DNA from: Pelagicoccus sp.
GTDB taxonomy: Bacteria; Verrucomicrobiota; Verrucomicrobiia; Opitutales; Opitutaceae
Reading direction: 5' to 3'
NCBI GenBank assembly: GCA_028284635.1
Contig: JANQRJ010000095.1
Span: 1-64,000, forward strand
DNA length: 64,000 bases
Shown piece after piece: positions 1 through 8,990 of this stretch; the stretch's first letter is position 1; every line of letters starts with the position of its first letter. The position numbers were made by a program, and so were the translations under genes. The notes under the pieces were generated by a model that was not told where the DNA came from, did no database searches, and worked only from the letters and a program-made list of their open reading frames with translations.

Positions 1-60
1 GTTGCCGCACCGGTTGTTCCCTCTGTAGGCTCCGCGGCAATGACGGAGCATTGCCCTCCA
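1..60. repeat. Truncated copy of a GC-rich hairpin repeat
   Basis: The right arm (about 35-60) matches the right arm of the hairpin at 11189-11264, including the words GGCAA and GCCCTCC, and the following stretch is also shared. The left arm is cut by the window edge. No gene is seen between 1 and 478; this stretch consists of repeats. Confidence 0.55.
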
Positions 61-75
61 GCCCACCGCCTTTCG

Positions 76-235
76 GCTTAAGTTGACGCCTATGCGCAGA
101 GCGGGACCGCGTCCGCGTTGGTTTCTTGTCCTCATCATCTTCTTCATCCTCATCTTTATCCTGGGATGAGGATGAAGATGGGGAGAGGAGATGATGCGGG
201 AGAATTGCGAACGCGGTCCCGCCCTGCGGGATCCG
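76..235. repeat. REP-like composite palindrome
   Basis: The first 50 bases (76-125) are nearly identical to 31386-31435. They are followed by an inner inverted repeat of CTTCATCCTCATC / GATGAGGATGAAG at about 130-205, then the reverse complement of the GCGGGACCGCGT arm and a CCGCGCTAC end. The layout is a nested hairpin of about 150 bp. The remaining bases to 478 hold nothing I recognise as coding. Confidence 0.6.
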
Positions 236-478
236 CGCTACATTCAAAGAGGCCTAGCCCTGACCGACTCGGGCGGCTTTTGTGGAGGCCTGCGCGCCGT
301 CCCGCTTTCGCGGCCCGTTTTCCCAAAAAGCCTGGGCGAAGGCGGTTTTGTTTCCCGCTAGGAATTTTCGATAACACTCGGCGTCACGGCTAGGATCGGC
401 CTTCGCTTTTTCTTTCTCGGAATTCATGACTATTATCGTTCGTATCGACCCCTAGTCGAATAACTGAAGTACAAGGAC

Positions 479-1309
479 TTAGAGACTGCGGAGGCGCCTC
501 CGCACATCCTCCTTGAAGCAGTCGACGTGCCGGATGGCGAATTCCTCTAGAGTTGGACCGTTTTTCTCGAAAATGGGTCCCAAATCCAGCGCCACGGTGA
601 ACGCAGCAGCCTGATCTACCGCATGGGAAGCAAAGTAAGTGGCATTCGCCTGCCTTCGGCCCAAGGTCGCTCGCACGTAGTCCTTCCCGCCCTGGACCTG
701 GGACGCGAAAACCCCCAAGAGCTGGCCAGCCAGCTCCGGGTAGCGATCGACCGGCAGCATCACCTTGGCCGAGTCTTCAAGCCAGTCCAAGTCGCGCCAA
801 ACTTCGCAACCCAGGATCGTCTCCGGCCGCTTTTTCGGAGACAGCCGCCGGATCGCCTCGACGCAGCGCAAAAGGACCGCGACATGCGAGTCGTGCTTGT
901 CGGCCGGATTGTGCAGATAAAGCGTATGGGGAACGCACGTCTCCAGCAGCTCGACCAGCTCGTCGACCAGAGCCTCGCAACGGGCGGAATCCTTAACCTG
1001 GGCGCTAGCGTAGTCCAGCTGGGCCTGAAACGAATAGCGACCCAACCGAGCCGCCTCTTCCTGCTCCAGAGCCCGCACGGCTTGCATCTGCTCGTCAGTG
1101 AAATCCTGATACGGTCCAGACCGAGCGCTGCCAGCGCCATCCGTCACCGTCACGCCGCCAAACCACAGCTCGTCAGATTCGTAGCAGCTCTCGATGCCGT
1201 GATAGGCGAAAATCTCCAGGTCATCCTGGTGGGCGCCGATAGCGAGATGCGTCACCCGCGCCAAGGCCGTAGCCCGATCCACTCCATCCGGTACGAAAAA
1301 ACTTCCCAT
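479..1309 (-). CDS. PIG-L (LmbE-like) family deacetylase
   Basis: A 276-residue cytoplasmic protein. Residues 26-32 read AHQDDLE, a variant of the AHPDDxE zinc motif of the PIG-L/LmbE family, and HDSH at 139-142 supplies the second metal-binding pair. Family members remove N-acetyl groups from N-acetylglucosaminyl conjugates or small glycosides. The substrate cannot be told from sequence, and no thiol-biosynthesis partner genes lie nearby. The gene stands alone, oriented away from the RRM gene to its right. The P-to-Q change in the first motif is mild, and the catalytic aspartate is retained. Confidence 0.8.
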   Translation of the reverse strand: MGSFFVPDGVDRATALARVTHLAIGAHQDDLEIFAYHGIESCYESDELWFGGVTVTDGAGSARSGPYQDFTDEQMQAVRALEQEEAARLGRYSFQAQLDYASAQVKDSARCEALVDELVELLETCVPHTLYLHNPADKHDSHVAVLLRCVEAIRRLSPKKRPETILGCEVWRDLDWLEDSAKVMLPVDRYPELAGQLLGVFASQVQGGKDYVRATLGRRQANATYFASHAVDQAAAFTVALDLGPIFEKNGPTLEEFAIRHVDCFKEDVRRRLRSL

Positions 1310-1370
1310 AGTTCAGCCCAGCGTAGCGCCTCCCCCAACTTCTGCCCTCCTGCTTCTGCCCTCCTGCTTC

Positions 1371-1406
1371 AAAAAAAGCCCGCTACGCGAAAAACGCGAA
1401 ACGGGC
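1371..1406 (-). terminator. Rho-independent terminator of the RRM gene
   Basis: Read on the minus strand, GCCCGTTTCGCG pairs with CGCGTAGCGGGC across a T5 loop and is followed directly by seven T residues. It starts about 30 bases past the stop codon of the RRM protein gene, the usual position for an intrinsic terminator. Confidence 0.88.
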
Positions 1407-1434
1407 CGAAAGTGTAGCCAAGCAAAGCAGGCGC

Positions 1435-1809
1435 CTAGAAGCCGTCCCGATAGCCGCCGCGACGATCTCCACCGCCACGACGATCTCCACCACGGTTGCC
1501 GCCGCGGAAACCACCGCCGCCACCGCCGCGATTGCCGCCGCGGAAGCCGCCACCGCCTTCGCGCGGGGCTCTGGGAGTCGCTTCGCGAACCGAAAGCTCG
1601 CGACCATCCAATTCCTGGCCGTTGAGGCCATCGATGGCTGCCCGAGCCTCGTCAGCGTTATCCATTGTCACGAAGCCAAAACCGCGCGAACGACCGGTCT
1701 CGCGATCAGTAATGATCTTCAGCTGAGAGACTGCGCCGAAACGCTCGAACGCATCTTGTAGATCGCCTTCAGTTGCACCGAAGGAGATGTTTCCTACGTA
1801 TATTTCCAT
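1435..1809 (-). CDS. Glycine-rich RNA-binding protein (RRM)
   Basis: A 124-residue protein. An N-terminal RRM spans about residues 2-78, with RNP2 IYVGNI at 3-8 and RNP1 RGFGFVTM at 42-49. The tail from about residue 85 is rich in Gly, Arg and Asp (GGG, FRGGNRGG and DRRGG repeats). This architecture is shared with cold-inducible RNA-binding proteins of cyanobacteria and many other bacteria, which bind single-stranded RNA and help remodel it in the cold. The gene is monocistronic, with its own intrinsic terminator at 1371-1406. The long upstream spacer may carry a structured leader, but none was recognised. Confidence 0.92.
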   Translation of the reverse strand: MEIYVGNISFGATEGDLQDAFERFGAVSQLKIITDRETGRSRGFGFVTMDNADEARAAIDGLNGQELDGRELSVREATPRAPREGGGGFRGGNRGGGGGGFRGGNRGGDRRGGGDRRGGYRDGF

Positions 1810-2110
1810 TATTTATTTCGTTGAAGCGTCGGAGTGATTTCTAAAACAGGCTAATTCTAACAGTGACGCTACAACCGGAACGTGCCCTGAGCCGCCGTTG
1901 GCACGACTCGAATATTAAACGAGGGCACAATTCACGGTTTCGCGAAATTTGCGAGCGGAAAAGTCACTACGCATCGCGTGAGAGCACGACTGAAAAGCGC
2001 GTAATCCTGGGCGAACCTCTATTAAGGTAGCCGATGGCCGGTCTCCTTACCCCGCCAACCGGATACGCCGCTCACCCCAAGTCGAATTTCAGCAACCCAA
2101 CTGCGTATCC

Positions 2111-2136
2111 GTAGCGCGGAGCTTCAGCCCGCGTCC
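2111..2136. repeat. REP-like half element
   Basis: GTAGCGCGGAGCTTCAGCCC and the bases after it match the arms of the REP-like elements at 3612-3721, 35621-35721 and 44271-44371. Confidence 0.65.
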
Positions 2137-2200
2137 ACGAAAGGGAGTAGAGCCTGCAATGCGTCCGCCAACCACCAGATCCGCGCCAAACCGCCACCCC

Positions 2201-2244
2201 CCTGCGCAAACAAAACTTCAACGTTGAAGTTTTGTTTGCGCAGG
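2201..2244. repeat. Perfect 44-bp palindrome centred on AACGTT
   Basis: The 22-base left arm 2201-2222 is the exact reverse complement of 2223-2244. The core is CTTCAACGTTGAAG and the ends are CCTGCGCAAAC / GTTTGCGCAGG. Related AACGTT-centred inverted repeats occur at 31261-31290, 33761-33786, 40544-40593 and 43328-43364. Confidence 0.85.
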
Positions 2245-2812
2245 AGGTGGCTGCGGAGAATGGATCCTGCCAAGTGAAGAATCCTAGCCGGCGAGACGCT
2301 TTGGACACCCGCGCTGCTCGCCAATCAACCGCCTCTGTAGGAAACGGAAGCATTTTGCTTATCAAACGACCGAAGCCGCTATCGAAATCGCCGTATTCAA
2401 GAGGGACATACAGTTCACCGAATTCGCCGACGCCTCAAAACGAAGAGATCGTCGACCTCGGTGCAGGCTACCACTTCTAGACATTCCGCAAATGGTAGCC
2501 GATCTCGATAGAGATTGGACGCCAAAGTCTATCGACTGGACGATATCACTTCGTTCAGTACGGCCATCTGAAACGGCTCCATTCTCCAAATGCCCCGCAA
2601 GACAGAGCTTTCCCTCTGTCCGATCTTTCTAGTCCCGCTCGCCTTCTCGTATCCGTTTTCCACCGACCAGTTCCGAAGCGCTTCACTCGACGCCGAGAAA
2701 AGCTGGACCGGAAATCGACGGCATCTCCGGATGCCACCCTCTCTGTCAACGCCTTGCAAAAACTCGGTCGACTTGCTCTACTCCTACACAAGACCACCAC
2801 TGCAGAAGTCGA

Positions 2813-3616
2813 ATGAGCCAACCTCCACCCCCTCCACCGCCAGCCCCAAGCCCTGAGCGTCGCCCAGACCCAGGCCGACTCGTCCTTCGTTGGCATCGCG
2901 GAATCGGCCTCGCCCTCTCCGGCGTCTTTATTGTCGTCTGCGTCACCGGCATCCTGCTGAACCGCAGCCAGGAGCTAGGCCTGGATAGAAAGGTAGTATC
3001 AGCAAACTGGATATACGAATGGTACGATATCAAGCCCGAGGGCGAAGTCGCAAGCTACCGATTCAAAACCGGCTACCTTTCCTCGCTTGACGGGCGACTC
3101 TATTTCGATGATCGCAGTATCCTGCCTTTCGATACGCTCGTATCCGTAGTGGAGCTCAGACAGTTCATAGCCGCGGCCAGCAACGCGTCCATCGTCCTCA
3201 TCAGCCCGCAAGGAGAGCTGGTCAAACAACTCGGCCCCGCCAATCTGCCCGGCGGAACCATCCTCGGTCTGCAAAGCGCCGACAGGGGAACCCTCACACT
3301 GAAAACCAGCCGAGGCGTCTTTCGCTCCGACTCGGACATTCTAGCCTGGCGACCCGACAAGTGGTACCCCACGCTGCCCACCATCGAACCCTCGCCAACG
3401 CCTCCCGAACTGGAAGCTGCCATCCTGCGCTCCTTCCGCGGCGAAGGGCTCACCTGGAGCCGAGTACTGCTCGACCTGCATTCCGGCCGTCTGTTCGGCG
3501 CCGCCGGCAAATGGATCGCCGACATCTCCGCCCTCGGCCTCATCCTGCTCGCCTTGACCGGCATCCTCTACACGACCAAGTACCTCAAGAAAGCACGAAC
3601 AAACAGCCAAACGTAG
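2813..3616 (+). CDS. PepSY-associated TM helix protein
   Basis: A 267-residue membrane protein with a short proline-rich cytoplasmic N-terminus. The first TM segment, at about 27-50, follows the RWHRGIG motif typical of PepSY_TM proteins. A periplasmic region of about 170 residues follows, then a second TM at about 237-257 preceded by DLHSGRLFG. This helix-loop-helix layout is known from iron-uptake-associated reductases and PepSY peptidase-inhibitor-like proteins; the substrate is unknown. No TonB receptor or ferric reductase is adjacent. The stop codon lies inside the left end of a REP-like element (3612-3721). Confidence 0.75.
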   Translation: MSQPPPPPPPAPSPERRPDPGRLVLRWHRGIGLALSGVFIVVCVTGILLNRSQELGLDRKVVSANWIYEWYDIKPEGEVASYRFKTGYLSSLDGRLYFDDRSILPFDTLVSVVELRQFIAAASNASIVLISPQGELVKQLGPANLPGGTILGLQSADRGTLTLKTSRGVFRSDSDILAWRPDKWYPTLPTIEPSPTPPELEAAILRSFRGEGLTWSRVLLDLHSGRLFGAAGKWIADISALGLILLALTGILYTTKYLKKARTNSQT

Positions 3617-3721
3617 CGCGGAGCTTTAGCCCGCGTCCGCAATGCAGGATCCATTCTCTGCCCTTCGACAGGCTCAGGTTCCGCGACGGACGCGGTCCCG
3701 CTCCTGCCGGATCCACGCTAC
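3612..3721. repeat. REP-like inverted-repeat element
   Basis: Terminal arms GTAGCGCGGAGC and GGATCCACGCTAC face each other. The interior words GCAATGCAGGATC and TTCTCTGCCCTTCG reappear, inverted, in the element at 35621-35721. It lies between the stop codons of two convergent genes and overlaps the PepSY-protein stop. Confidence 0.75.
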
Positions 3722-3723
3722 GT

Positions 3724-5343
3724 TCAACCTATCAGCTTCGCCAGCTCCAGGCGGTTGATCTTCGCATTGTGGCGCACATCTACCGGGAAGGAACGCCACA
3801 CGAAAAACTCATCGATCGCCTCGGTCACCGGACTGCTCGCCGCCAACTCGCGGACTTCAGCGAGCAAAGCAGTCTTCTCTTCACCGTTCTTTGGATACGA
3901 TTCCGCTTCGGGCTCGACTACGATAGCAGGCGCTGTTTCTCCGTCCTTCGCATAGCGAACCAAGGCGCTGCGCCGCACTTTCGGGTGAAGATTGATCACG
4001 CCCTCGCAGCAGTCCGTGTAGAAAACCGCATCTCTTGTTACAACCCGCTCCGCTTTGCGGCCGCAGAACCAGAGCCAGCCCTCGGAATCAAAGTAGCCCA
4101 AGTCTCCCATCCGATGCCAAATCCGGTCGCCCTGCTCGATTTTCGAGAGCCGAGTTGGCTCCGGCAGGCGATCATAGGCTTTGGTCACGCTCGGGCCGGT
4201 CACTACGATTTCGCCAATCTCGCCGACCGGAAGCGGGTCATCCAAAGCCTCCAGGCCGAGAGCGTCCTCGCTTATCGCCAGGACGCGAACCTCGACCCCC
4301 GGCAAAGGCCGCCCAACGCAGGTGCCCTCCCCTTGCGCCGTACGTTCGACCGCGACTTCCAGTATTTCGTCGTCGGATACGGAAGAGACAGGCAGCACCT
4401 CAGTCGCCCCGTAAGGAGAATGGACCTGCCCTCCCACCAGAATGCCTTTGAACTCTCGCATAAGCGGCGGAGGCACCGGAGCGCCTGCCATCAGGATGCG
4501 CTTCAAGCTGGGCAGCTTGATGTCATGAGATCTGCAATACGCTCCGATTTTCGTCCACAGCGCCGGGGAACCAAAGGAATTGGTCACTTCGCACTGCCGA
4601 ATAGCTTGCACGATCTTCGCTGGATCAACCGTGGCGGGTCGACTCGCGTCGATCTCCGGCACCACTGTGGTCATTCCCAGAGCGGGATTGAAAAGAGCGA
4701 AGATCGGCAGCATCGGCAAATCGACTTCTCCTGGCTGTATGGAATATTGGATACGAATTGCCTCCACCTGGGCCTCGAACATGCCATGCTCGTAGCGCAC
4801 GCCCTTCGGAGCTCCCGTCGAGCCAGAAGTGAACAGTACCGCAGCCAAGTCGTCCGCCCGCGTCTCGGCTGCGACTGCCGATTCGCTTGAGCCAGGATCG
4901 GCGATCCGGTCCAAAGGTCCGCCAACTTTGATCTTCGCCCGCATGCCCTTGAAGGCGGAACGAAAGATCCGCGACACCCAGATCGCCAAGCCGATGCCGA
5001 CCAGAAACTCAGGCTGAGAGCGACGCACGCAATTGAGAAAGCTCTTCAATCCCATTCCCGGATCGATCACGATCGGCACCGCGCCGATCTTGAAAAGAGC
5101 GAAACACAAGGCGATCAAAGGCAAGCCCGGCTTCACCATGAGCAAGACCGGCGAACCTAGGCCAACGCCCTGTTGCCGCAAGCGTCCGGCCCAAGCGTCC
5201 TGCTCCGCTGCGAGCTCGCGGAAACTCAGACTCAAGTAGTCGATCCGTCGATTCGCGTCACGCCCGCGCGGCACCATCAGAGCTGGCGTATCCGGCTGGG
5301 AAAGAGCCTTCTCGTCGAGGAAACGGGAGACGTTCACCAGCAT
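3724..5343 (-). CDS. oleC: OleC-like AMP-dependent ligase (olefin beta-lactone synthetase)
   Basis: A 539-residue member of the acyl-adenylate-forming superfamily. The phosphate-binding loop reads LFTSGSTGAPKGV, the adenine motif YGATE, and the DLGYFDSEGWLWFCGRK segment contains the hinge region. IDPGMG with a following conserved Cys, and the C-terminal HNAKINRLEL, resemble OleC proteins of long-chain olefin synthesis, which convert a beta-hydroxy acid to a beta-lactone using ATP. An OleD-like reductase is encoded at 40.8 kb; no OleA or OleB is visible. I chose the start at 5343 because GGAAGG lies just upstream; another ATG lies at 5361. Confidence 0.75.
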   Translation of the reverse strand: MLVNVSRFLDEKALSQPDTPALMVPRGRDANRRIDYLSLSFRELAAEQDAWAGRLRQQGVGLGSPVLLMVKPGLPLIALCFALFKIGAVPIVIDPGMGLKSFLNCVRRSQPEFLVGIGLAIWVSRIFRSAFKGMRAKIKVGGPLDRIADPGSSESAVAAETRADDLAAVLFTSGSTGAPKGVRYEHGMFEAQVEAIRIQYSIQPGEVDLPMLPIFALFNPALGMTTVVPEIDASRPATVDPAKIVQAIRQCEVTNSFGSPALWTKIGAYCRSHDIKLPSLKRILMAGAPVPPPLMREFKGILVGGQVHSPYGATEVLPVSSVSDDEILEVAVERTAQGEGTCVGRPLPGVEVRVLAISEDALGLEALDDPLPVGEIGEIVVTGPSVTKAYDRLPEPTRLSKIEQGDRIWHRMGDLGYFDSEGWLWFCGRKAERVVTRDAVFYTDCCEGVINLHPKVRRSALVRYAKDGETAPAIVVEPEAESYPKNGEEKTALLAEVRELAASSPVTEAIDEFFVWRSFPVDVRHNAKINRLELAKLIG

Positions 5344-5377
5344 TTCACCTTCCAATTTCATAGCATCCAGAATTCAA

Positions 5378-6496
5378 CTACTTCAGATTCGCCAAGCACG
5401 GTTCGAGCAAGTCCCTTTGCCATTCCAGGAATCCGCTAAAGTCCTCCAGATCGCGAGCAAGCTGAGCGACCTGACTGCGCGTAGCGATAAGCGTCGGGTC
5501 GAAGCCAAAGTCAGTCGCAAGCTTGTCGCGGAAAGCCTTGATCGTGTCCTGCCGATCAAGCTCCTGCTGGGAAAGCGGAGCTCGACGCTCCGGGCGAGGA
5601 GGACGCTGAGGCAAGCTCTTCACGTCGCGGGTCACTCCGCGACGCAGAGCGTCCTTAAGTCCCTGGCGAGCGCGACGCTGGATCCCCATGGGCAGCCCCT
5701 CGAAGACGAACTCCCAGTTGCCTTCGGAAACTCCCTCGGCCAGAGCGATAATGAAATCGTTGCCCAGGACCTTGAATGGGGGGCGGTCAAGGCGCTTGGC
5801 CAGATTCTGCCGCCAATGCCAGAGTTCGTAGATCGCAGCCTGACCGCGATCATCCAGCCGGTCGGACTTCGCGATGCGCCAGGAGTTTTCGTCGTTCCTC
5901 GGAAAGCCCGTCTTGGCAATGCGTATCTGGTTTTCGCAACGCTGCCTCAGCCACTCGCCCCGATCCACCTCGTCGATGCGAGCCATCAGCCTGTCGCGCA
6001 GCTCGTGCAAATAGAGCACGTCCGTGGCGGCGTACTTCAGCATCTTCGGCGTGAGCGGGCGTTGCGACCAGTCGCTCTTCTGGCTGTCCTTCGGGATCTT
6101 GACCGAAAAGTGCTCCTCGAGCAGCGCCGCCAAGCCGATCCGCTTGATCCCAAGAAGCTGGGAAGCCAGCATCGAGTCGAAAAGGCTCGCCGCCTTGAAG
6201 CCGCAGAATTCCTCGAACAGACGCAGATCGAAATCGCTGCCGTGCATGATCAGATGCATCCCTGAGAGCAGCTCCCAGAAACGGTCCAGGTACAAGTCTG
6301 CCGTAACGTCGAGCAAGTAGATCGTCTCGTCGAAACGCAGCTGCAACAAGCAGAGCTTGGTCTCGAAATGATGCAAGTTGTCCGCCTCGCTGTCGAGAGC
6401 GACTTCGGACTGCTTGGCTAGATGCTCGCAAAGCTCGTCGAGCTCGGCCTGCTTGTCTATATATGTAAATTCTACGTCTTCCATTTTTGGATACAT
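5378..6496 (-). CDS. rnd: Ribonuclease D
   Basis: A 372-residue 3'-5' exoribonuclease of the DEDD family, involved in tRNA 3'-end processing. Exo I is LDSEAD (D35, E37), Exo II includes HGSDFDLRLF, and Exo III is YAATDVLYLHEL, whose Tyr gives the DEDDy type. A region of about 75 residues after residue 205 fits an HRDC domain. The start at 6496 follows GGGAG at good spacing and overlaps the upstream stop as TGATG, so the gene is probably translationally coupled to the deacetylase-type gene. Other ATGs lie 12 bases either side. Confidence 0.92.
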   Translation of the reverse strand: MYPKMEDVEFTYIDKQAELDELCEHLAKQSEVALDSEADNLHHFETKLCLLQLRFDETIYLLDVTADLYLDRFWELLSGMHLIMHGSDFDLRLFEEFCGFKAASLFDSMLASQLLGIKRIGLAALLEEHFSVKIPKDSQKSDWSQRPLTPKMLKYAATDVLYLHELRDRLMARIDEVDRGEWLRQRCENQIRIAKTGFPRNDENSWRIAKSDRLDDRGQAAIYELWHWRQNLAKRLDRPPFKVLGNDFIIALAEGVSEGNWEFVFEGLPMGIQRRARQGLKDALRRGVTRDVKSLPQRPPRPERRAPLSQQELDRQDTIKAFRDKLATDFGFDPTLIATRSQVAQLARDLEDFSGFLEWQRDLLEPCLANLK

Positions 6497-7350
6497 CAAC
6501 GCTCCCAAGCTTCGAGAAAGCTCAAAATCAGCTGAGGCAGGTCCTCGCTGTAGCCACCTTCCAGAATCGCAGCTACCGGCGTTTCAATGCCGCCAAGCCA
6601 CTGCCCCAAGGTGTGAAAGTCGTTCAATCCCAAGCTCATTTGCGTAATAGGGTCGTGTACATAGGCGTCGAATCCCGCAGACACAAGAACCAGTTCGGGC
6701 TCGAATTCCAGCAGCTCGTCCCACGAACGCTCCAGAATCGCCATGTGCTCCGCCGACGCTACAAACGGCGCAACAGGAAAATTCCGGCAATTGCCATGCG
6801 ACTCCGCGCCAGTCCCTGGATAGCAAGGATGCTGGTGAGCCGAGACGTACAACACGCCCGGGACGTCCGACAGAATCGCCTCCGTCCCATTTCCATGATG
6901 GGCATCGAAATCCCAGATCGCCACTCGAGACACTCCGTCCCGCAGAGCCTGCAAGGCGCAGATCGCCACGCTGTTCAGGTAGCAGAACCCCATCGCCCGC
7001 TCCCGCTCCGCATGGTGCCCCGGCGGTCGCATCAATGAGAACGCCCCGTCTCTCGCCAAGGCAGCCCGAGTCGCCCCCAAGGCCGATCCCACTGTCAGCC
7101 GAGCCAGATGGTCGATACCCTCGTGATAGGCCGTGTCCGCATCGAAGTCCCTTGCCACCCGCAGGCGCTCCAGATGGGCCGCAGAGTGGGCCAGCAGCAA
7201 ACTCGCCTCCGGAGCCTCCTCGACGCTCGGCCAAGCCCAATCCGAACGAGCAGCTCGAATCGCCGCCTCGGTAGACTCGACGCGAAAGCGAGCCTCCGGG
7301 TGCCCAGGAGTCTCGTAGCCCAAGCAACGCGCGTCTGAGAAGATCTTCAC
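6496..7350 (-). CDS. Histone deacetylase-family amidohydrolase
   Basis: A 284-residue zinc hydrolase of the HDAC/AcuC/acetylpolyamine amidohydrolase superfamily. RPPGHHAE (109-115, with the catalytic H112/H113 pair), WDFDAHHGNGT (metal ligands D149 and H151), SAGFDAYVHDP and EGGYS are all intact. Bacterial members deacetylate acetyl-lysine or acetylpolyamines; the substrate here is open. The length matches the short class II-like bacterial members. It forms a two-gene unit with RNase D, sharing one base at TGATG. Confidence 0.9.
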   Translation of the reverse strand: MKIFSDARCLGYETPGHPEARFRVESTEAAIRAARSDWAWPSVEEAPEASLLLAHSAAHLERLRVARDFDADTAYHEGIDHLARLTVGSALGATRAALARDGAFSLMRPPGHHAERERAMGFCYLNSVAICALQALRDGVSRVAIWDFDAHHGNGTEAILSDVPGVLYVSAHQHPCYPGTGAESHGNCRNFPVAPFVASAEHMAILERSWDELLEFEPELVLVSAGFDAYVHDPITQMSLGLNDFHTLGQWLGGIETPVAAILEGGYSEDLPQLILSFLEAWER

Positions 7351-7786
7351 GCAAGCACGCTAGCCGCGCGGCACGTGAAGCCAAGACTTGAGAAATCGCA
7401 TTGCCCAGCAGACAGACTTCCGCCATTTATAATCGCCGCGAGAGATAGCCACCCCACATTAATACAATCGCTTCAAGGCACCTCCGGGCGTGTTTCAAAG
7501 TGTCGCCCCGCCGAATATCGATCCCAGATGTGTAGCCGCGTTCGTGAGAACGCGGAGACTTTGGCTGCTACAACCAGTGGAACCGCGTTCTCACGAACGC
7601 GGCTACATCCGCAGGGCGTGACCTGGAGTAAACCTGGCGACACTCTAAAACACACCCGGCGCCTCCCACCTTTCCAATCAGCGTGACAAAAGGAATGCCG
7701 CACGCTAGCTCAATAAGTCGCCCTAACTGGAATTCCCTTTTCGGTTGTATCCAAAATTCGTTCACATATAGGCAAATTCGCGACAC
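7351..7786. other. Spacer mostly occupied by a MITE-like element
   Basis: No coding sequence is supported between the deacetylase-family gene and the secreted protein gene, which diverge. A nested palindrome at 7476-7671 fills the middle. The last ~100 bases before 7787 should hold the promoter of the rightward gene, but no clear -35/-10 pair was assigned. Confidence 0.6.
7476..7671. repeat. MITE-like nested palindrome
   Basis: The outer arms 7486-7509 and 7637-7661 are imperfect inverted repeats (CGGGCGTGTTTCAAAG against its complement), and the match extends outward through GGCACCTCC / GGCGCCTCC. Nested inside is a perfect 24-base inverted pair, 7532-7555 and 7583-7606, with ends GTAGCCGCG / CGCGGCTAC. 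The inner arm recurs at 48063-48086 and, degraded, near 44292 and 31480. Confidence 0.7.
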
Positions 7787-8968
7787 ATGAGAACTCTAAC
7801 CGTAAATCGATTACTCGCTCTGGCCGCCATAGCGCTAGCGATCAGCCTGCTTCCCGCTCACGCGAAAGCCGCGGAGAAACTAAAGCCTGGCGAGGGAATC
7901 GCCGTGCTCAGAGTGAAGAGCGACATCACCCGACTACATATAGTCTTCACAAGCGAGGACGGATCCCAGGCCTACAGGGTCATGCGAAGGAAATTCGGGA
8001 AGCTGACTTGCGCTTATCTTCCCGCTGGCCGCTACCGAATAGACTTCGTTGAATACGCAAGACGCAAGTCTTATATGCCTAGGTCCATGGAATTCGACGT
8101 GAAAGCCGGACGAGGAACCTACATTGGCAACCTCACGCACAGGCATAAATTGTTTCCCCCAGGCACTCACAGCGAGCGCTCTTCTTTTTCTATTTCCCTA
8201 GGCAAAGCTAAACCTCCAAGACACAAAGGCCCCTTCATCCAATACTCGAACTACGATTTTTTTTCCGAAGCTCTTGCTCAATTCGAAACTGAAGTTCCCG
8301 GCATCCCGCTAGATTCGCAGGTAACGGAAGTCCAGAACGCCCTCCCTGTTCTGGACCCCACATTCGGTTCCGCGGCAAATTGCCAGGAGGTCGCAGACCA
8401 CTGCCTAGTCGCAATCACCGTAACAGTGGATGCGCCAAGGAATAAGCTTCCATTTCTTCCTCTCCACGGATTTAGCGATCTTCACATAGAGTTCCATGCT
8501 GATGGAGGGCCTAGACAGTTTTTTCCTAACGCGAATCCCCTGCGCCACAATAACCTCGACTTCCATGGCCGCATCTTGAAACGGACAACGATGAGGGAAG
8601 AAGGGCAACGCGGCTATGTTCTTCTCTATCGTCTACAGCCGGGACAATATTTCATACGAAATAGCGTCCTGAGATTCAAAGGGCTAGCCGGCGAAGGCTA
8701 TCATATGCGTCCGTTTTTCCTGCCCTTCGAAGCAGAAGCCGGCAAGACGATCTATCTGGGCAACCTGCATGCGGTTTCCGTTAAGCAAAAGAAAAACCGC
8801 ATCGGAGCAATATATCAAGTATCCGACCTCTGGGACCGAGACAAGAGGCTTCTTCAAGAACGGTACCCTCAATGCGATTTCGAGAAAGTCGAGATTCAGC
8901 TTCTAGATGCGAGCGAAATCGAGGGAAAGATCTTGGATATAGCAATCACCGAAGAAGACGATTGCTAA
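7787..8968 (+). CDS. Secreted protein with two related beta-rich domains
   Basis: A 393-residue protein of unknown function. Residues 1-29 form a signal peptide ending AHAKAA. Two halves look homologous: one has LPAGRYRIDFVEY then FDVKAGRGTYIGNL (about 75-118), the other LQPGQYFIRNSVL then FEAEAGKTIYLGNL (about 285-328). The pattern resembles DUF2846-like or carboxypeptidase-regulatory beta-sandwich modules, which often sit at the cell envelope. Cysteines in the second half and the acidic C-terminus (EEDDC) stand out. It is monocistronic, and local base composition is more AT-rich than its neighbours. Confidence 0.6.
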   Translation: MRTLTVNRLLALAAIALAISLLPAHAKAAEKLKPGEGIAVLRVKSDITRLHIVFTSEDGSQAYRVMRRKFGKLTCAYLPAGRYRIDFVEYARRKSYMPRSMEFDVKAGRGTYIGNLTHRHKLFPPGTHSERSSFSISLGKAKPPRHKGPFIQYSNYDFFSEALAQFETEVPGIPLDSQVTEVQNALPVLDPTFGSAANCQEVADHCLVAITVTVDAPRNKLPFLPLHGFSDLHIEFHADGGPRQFFPNANPLRHNNLDFHGRILKRTTMREEGQRGYVLLYRLQPGQYFIRNSVLRFKGLAGEGYHMRPFFLPFEAEAGKTIYLGNLHAVSVKQKKNRIGAIYQVSDLWDRDKRLLQERYPQCDFEKVEIQLLDASEIEGKILDIAITEEDDC

Positions 8969-8990
8969 AGCTAGCCAGCTTGGGGAAACG

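Larger units (their letters stand above)
1810..2812. other. Long spacer holding palindromes, no gene supported
   Basis: About 1 kb between the RRM and PepSY genes. Short open frames exist on both strands, but none shows a domain, ribosome-binding site or convincing composition. The recognisable content is a REP-like half (2111-2136), a perfect 44-bp palindrome (2201-2244) and a 26-bp word (2495-2520) that recurs at 56921-56946. Confidence 0.6.

Noticed and set aside
2072..2896. Several short open frames in the 1.8-2.8 kb spacer
   Set aside because: They run through palindromes and repeats, lack ribosome-binding sites and known domains.
3361..4890. Long plus-strand open frame antisense to oleC (about 509 codons)
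   Set aside because: It has no domain, is rich in Arg, Pro and Ser as expected for an antisense frame of a GC-rich gene, and the opposite strand carries intact OleC motifs.
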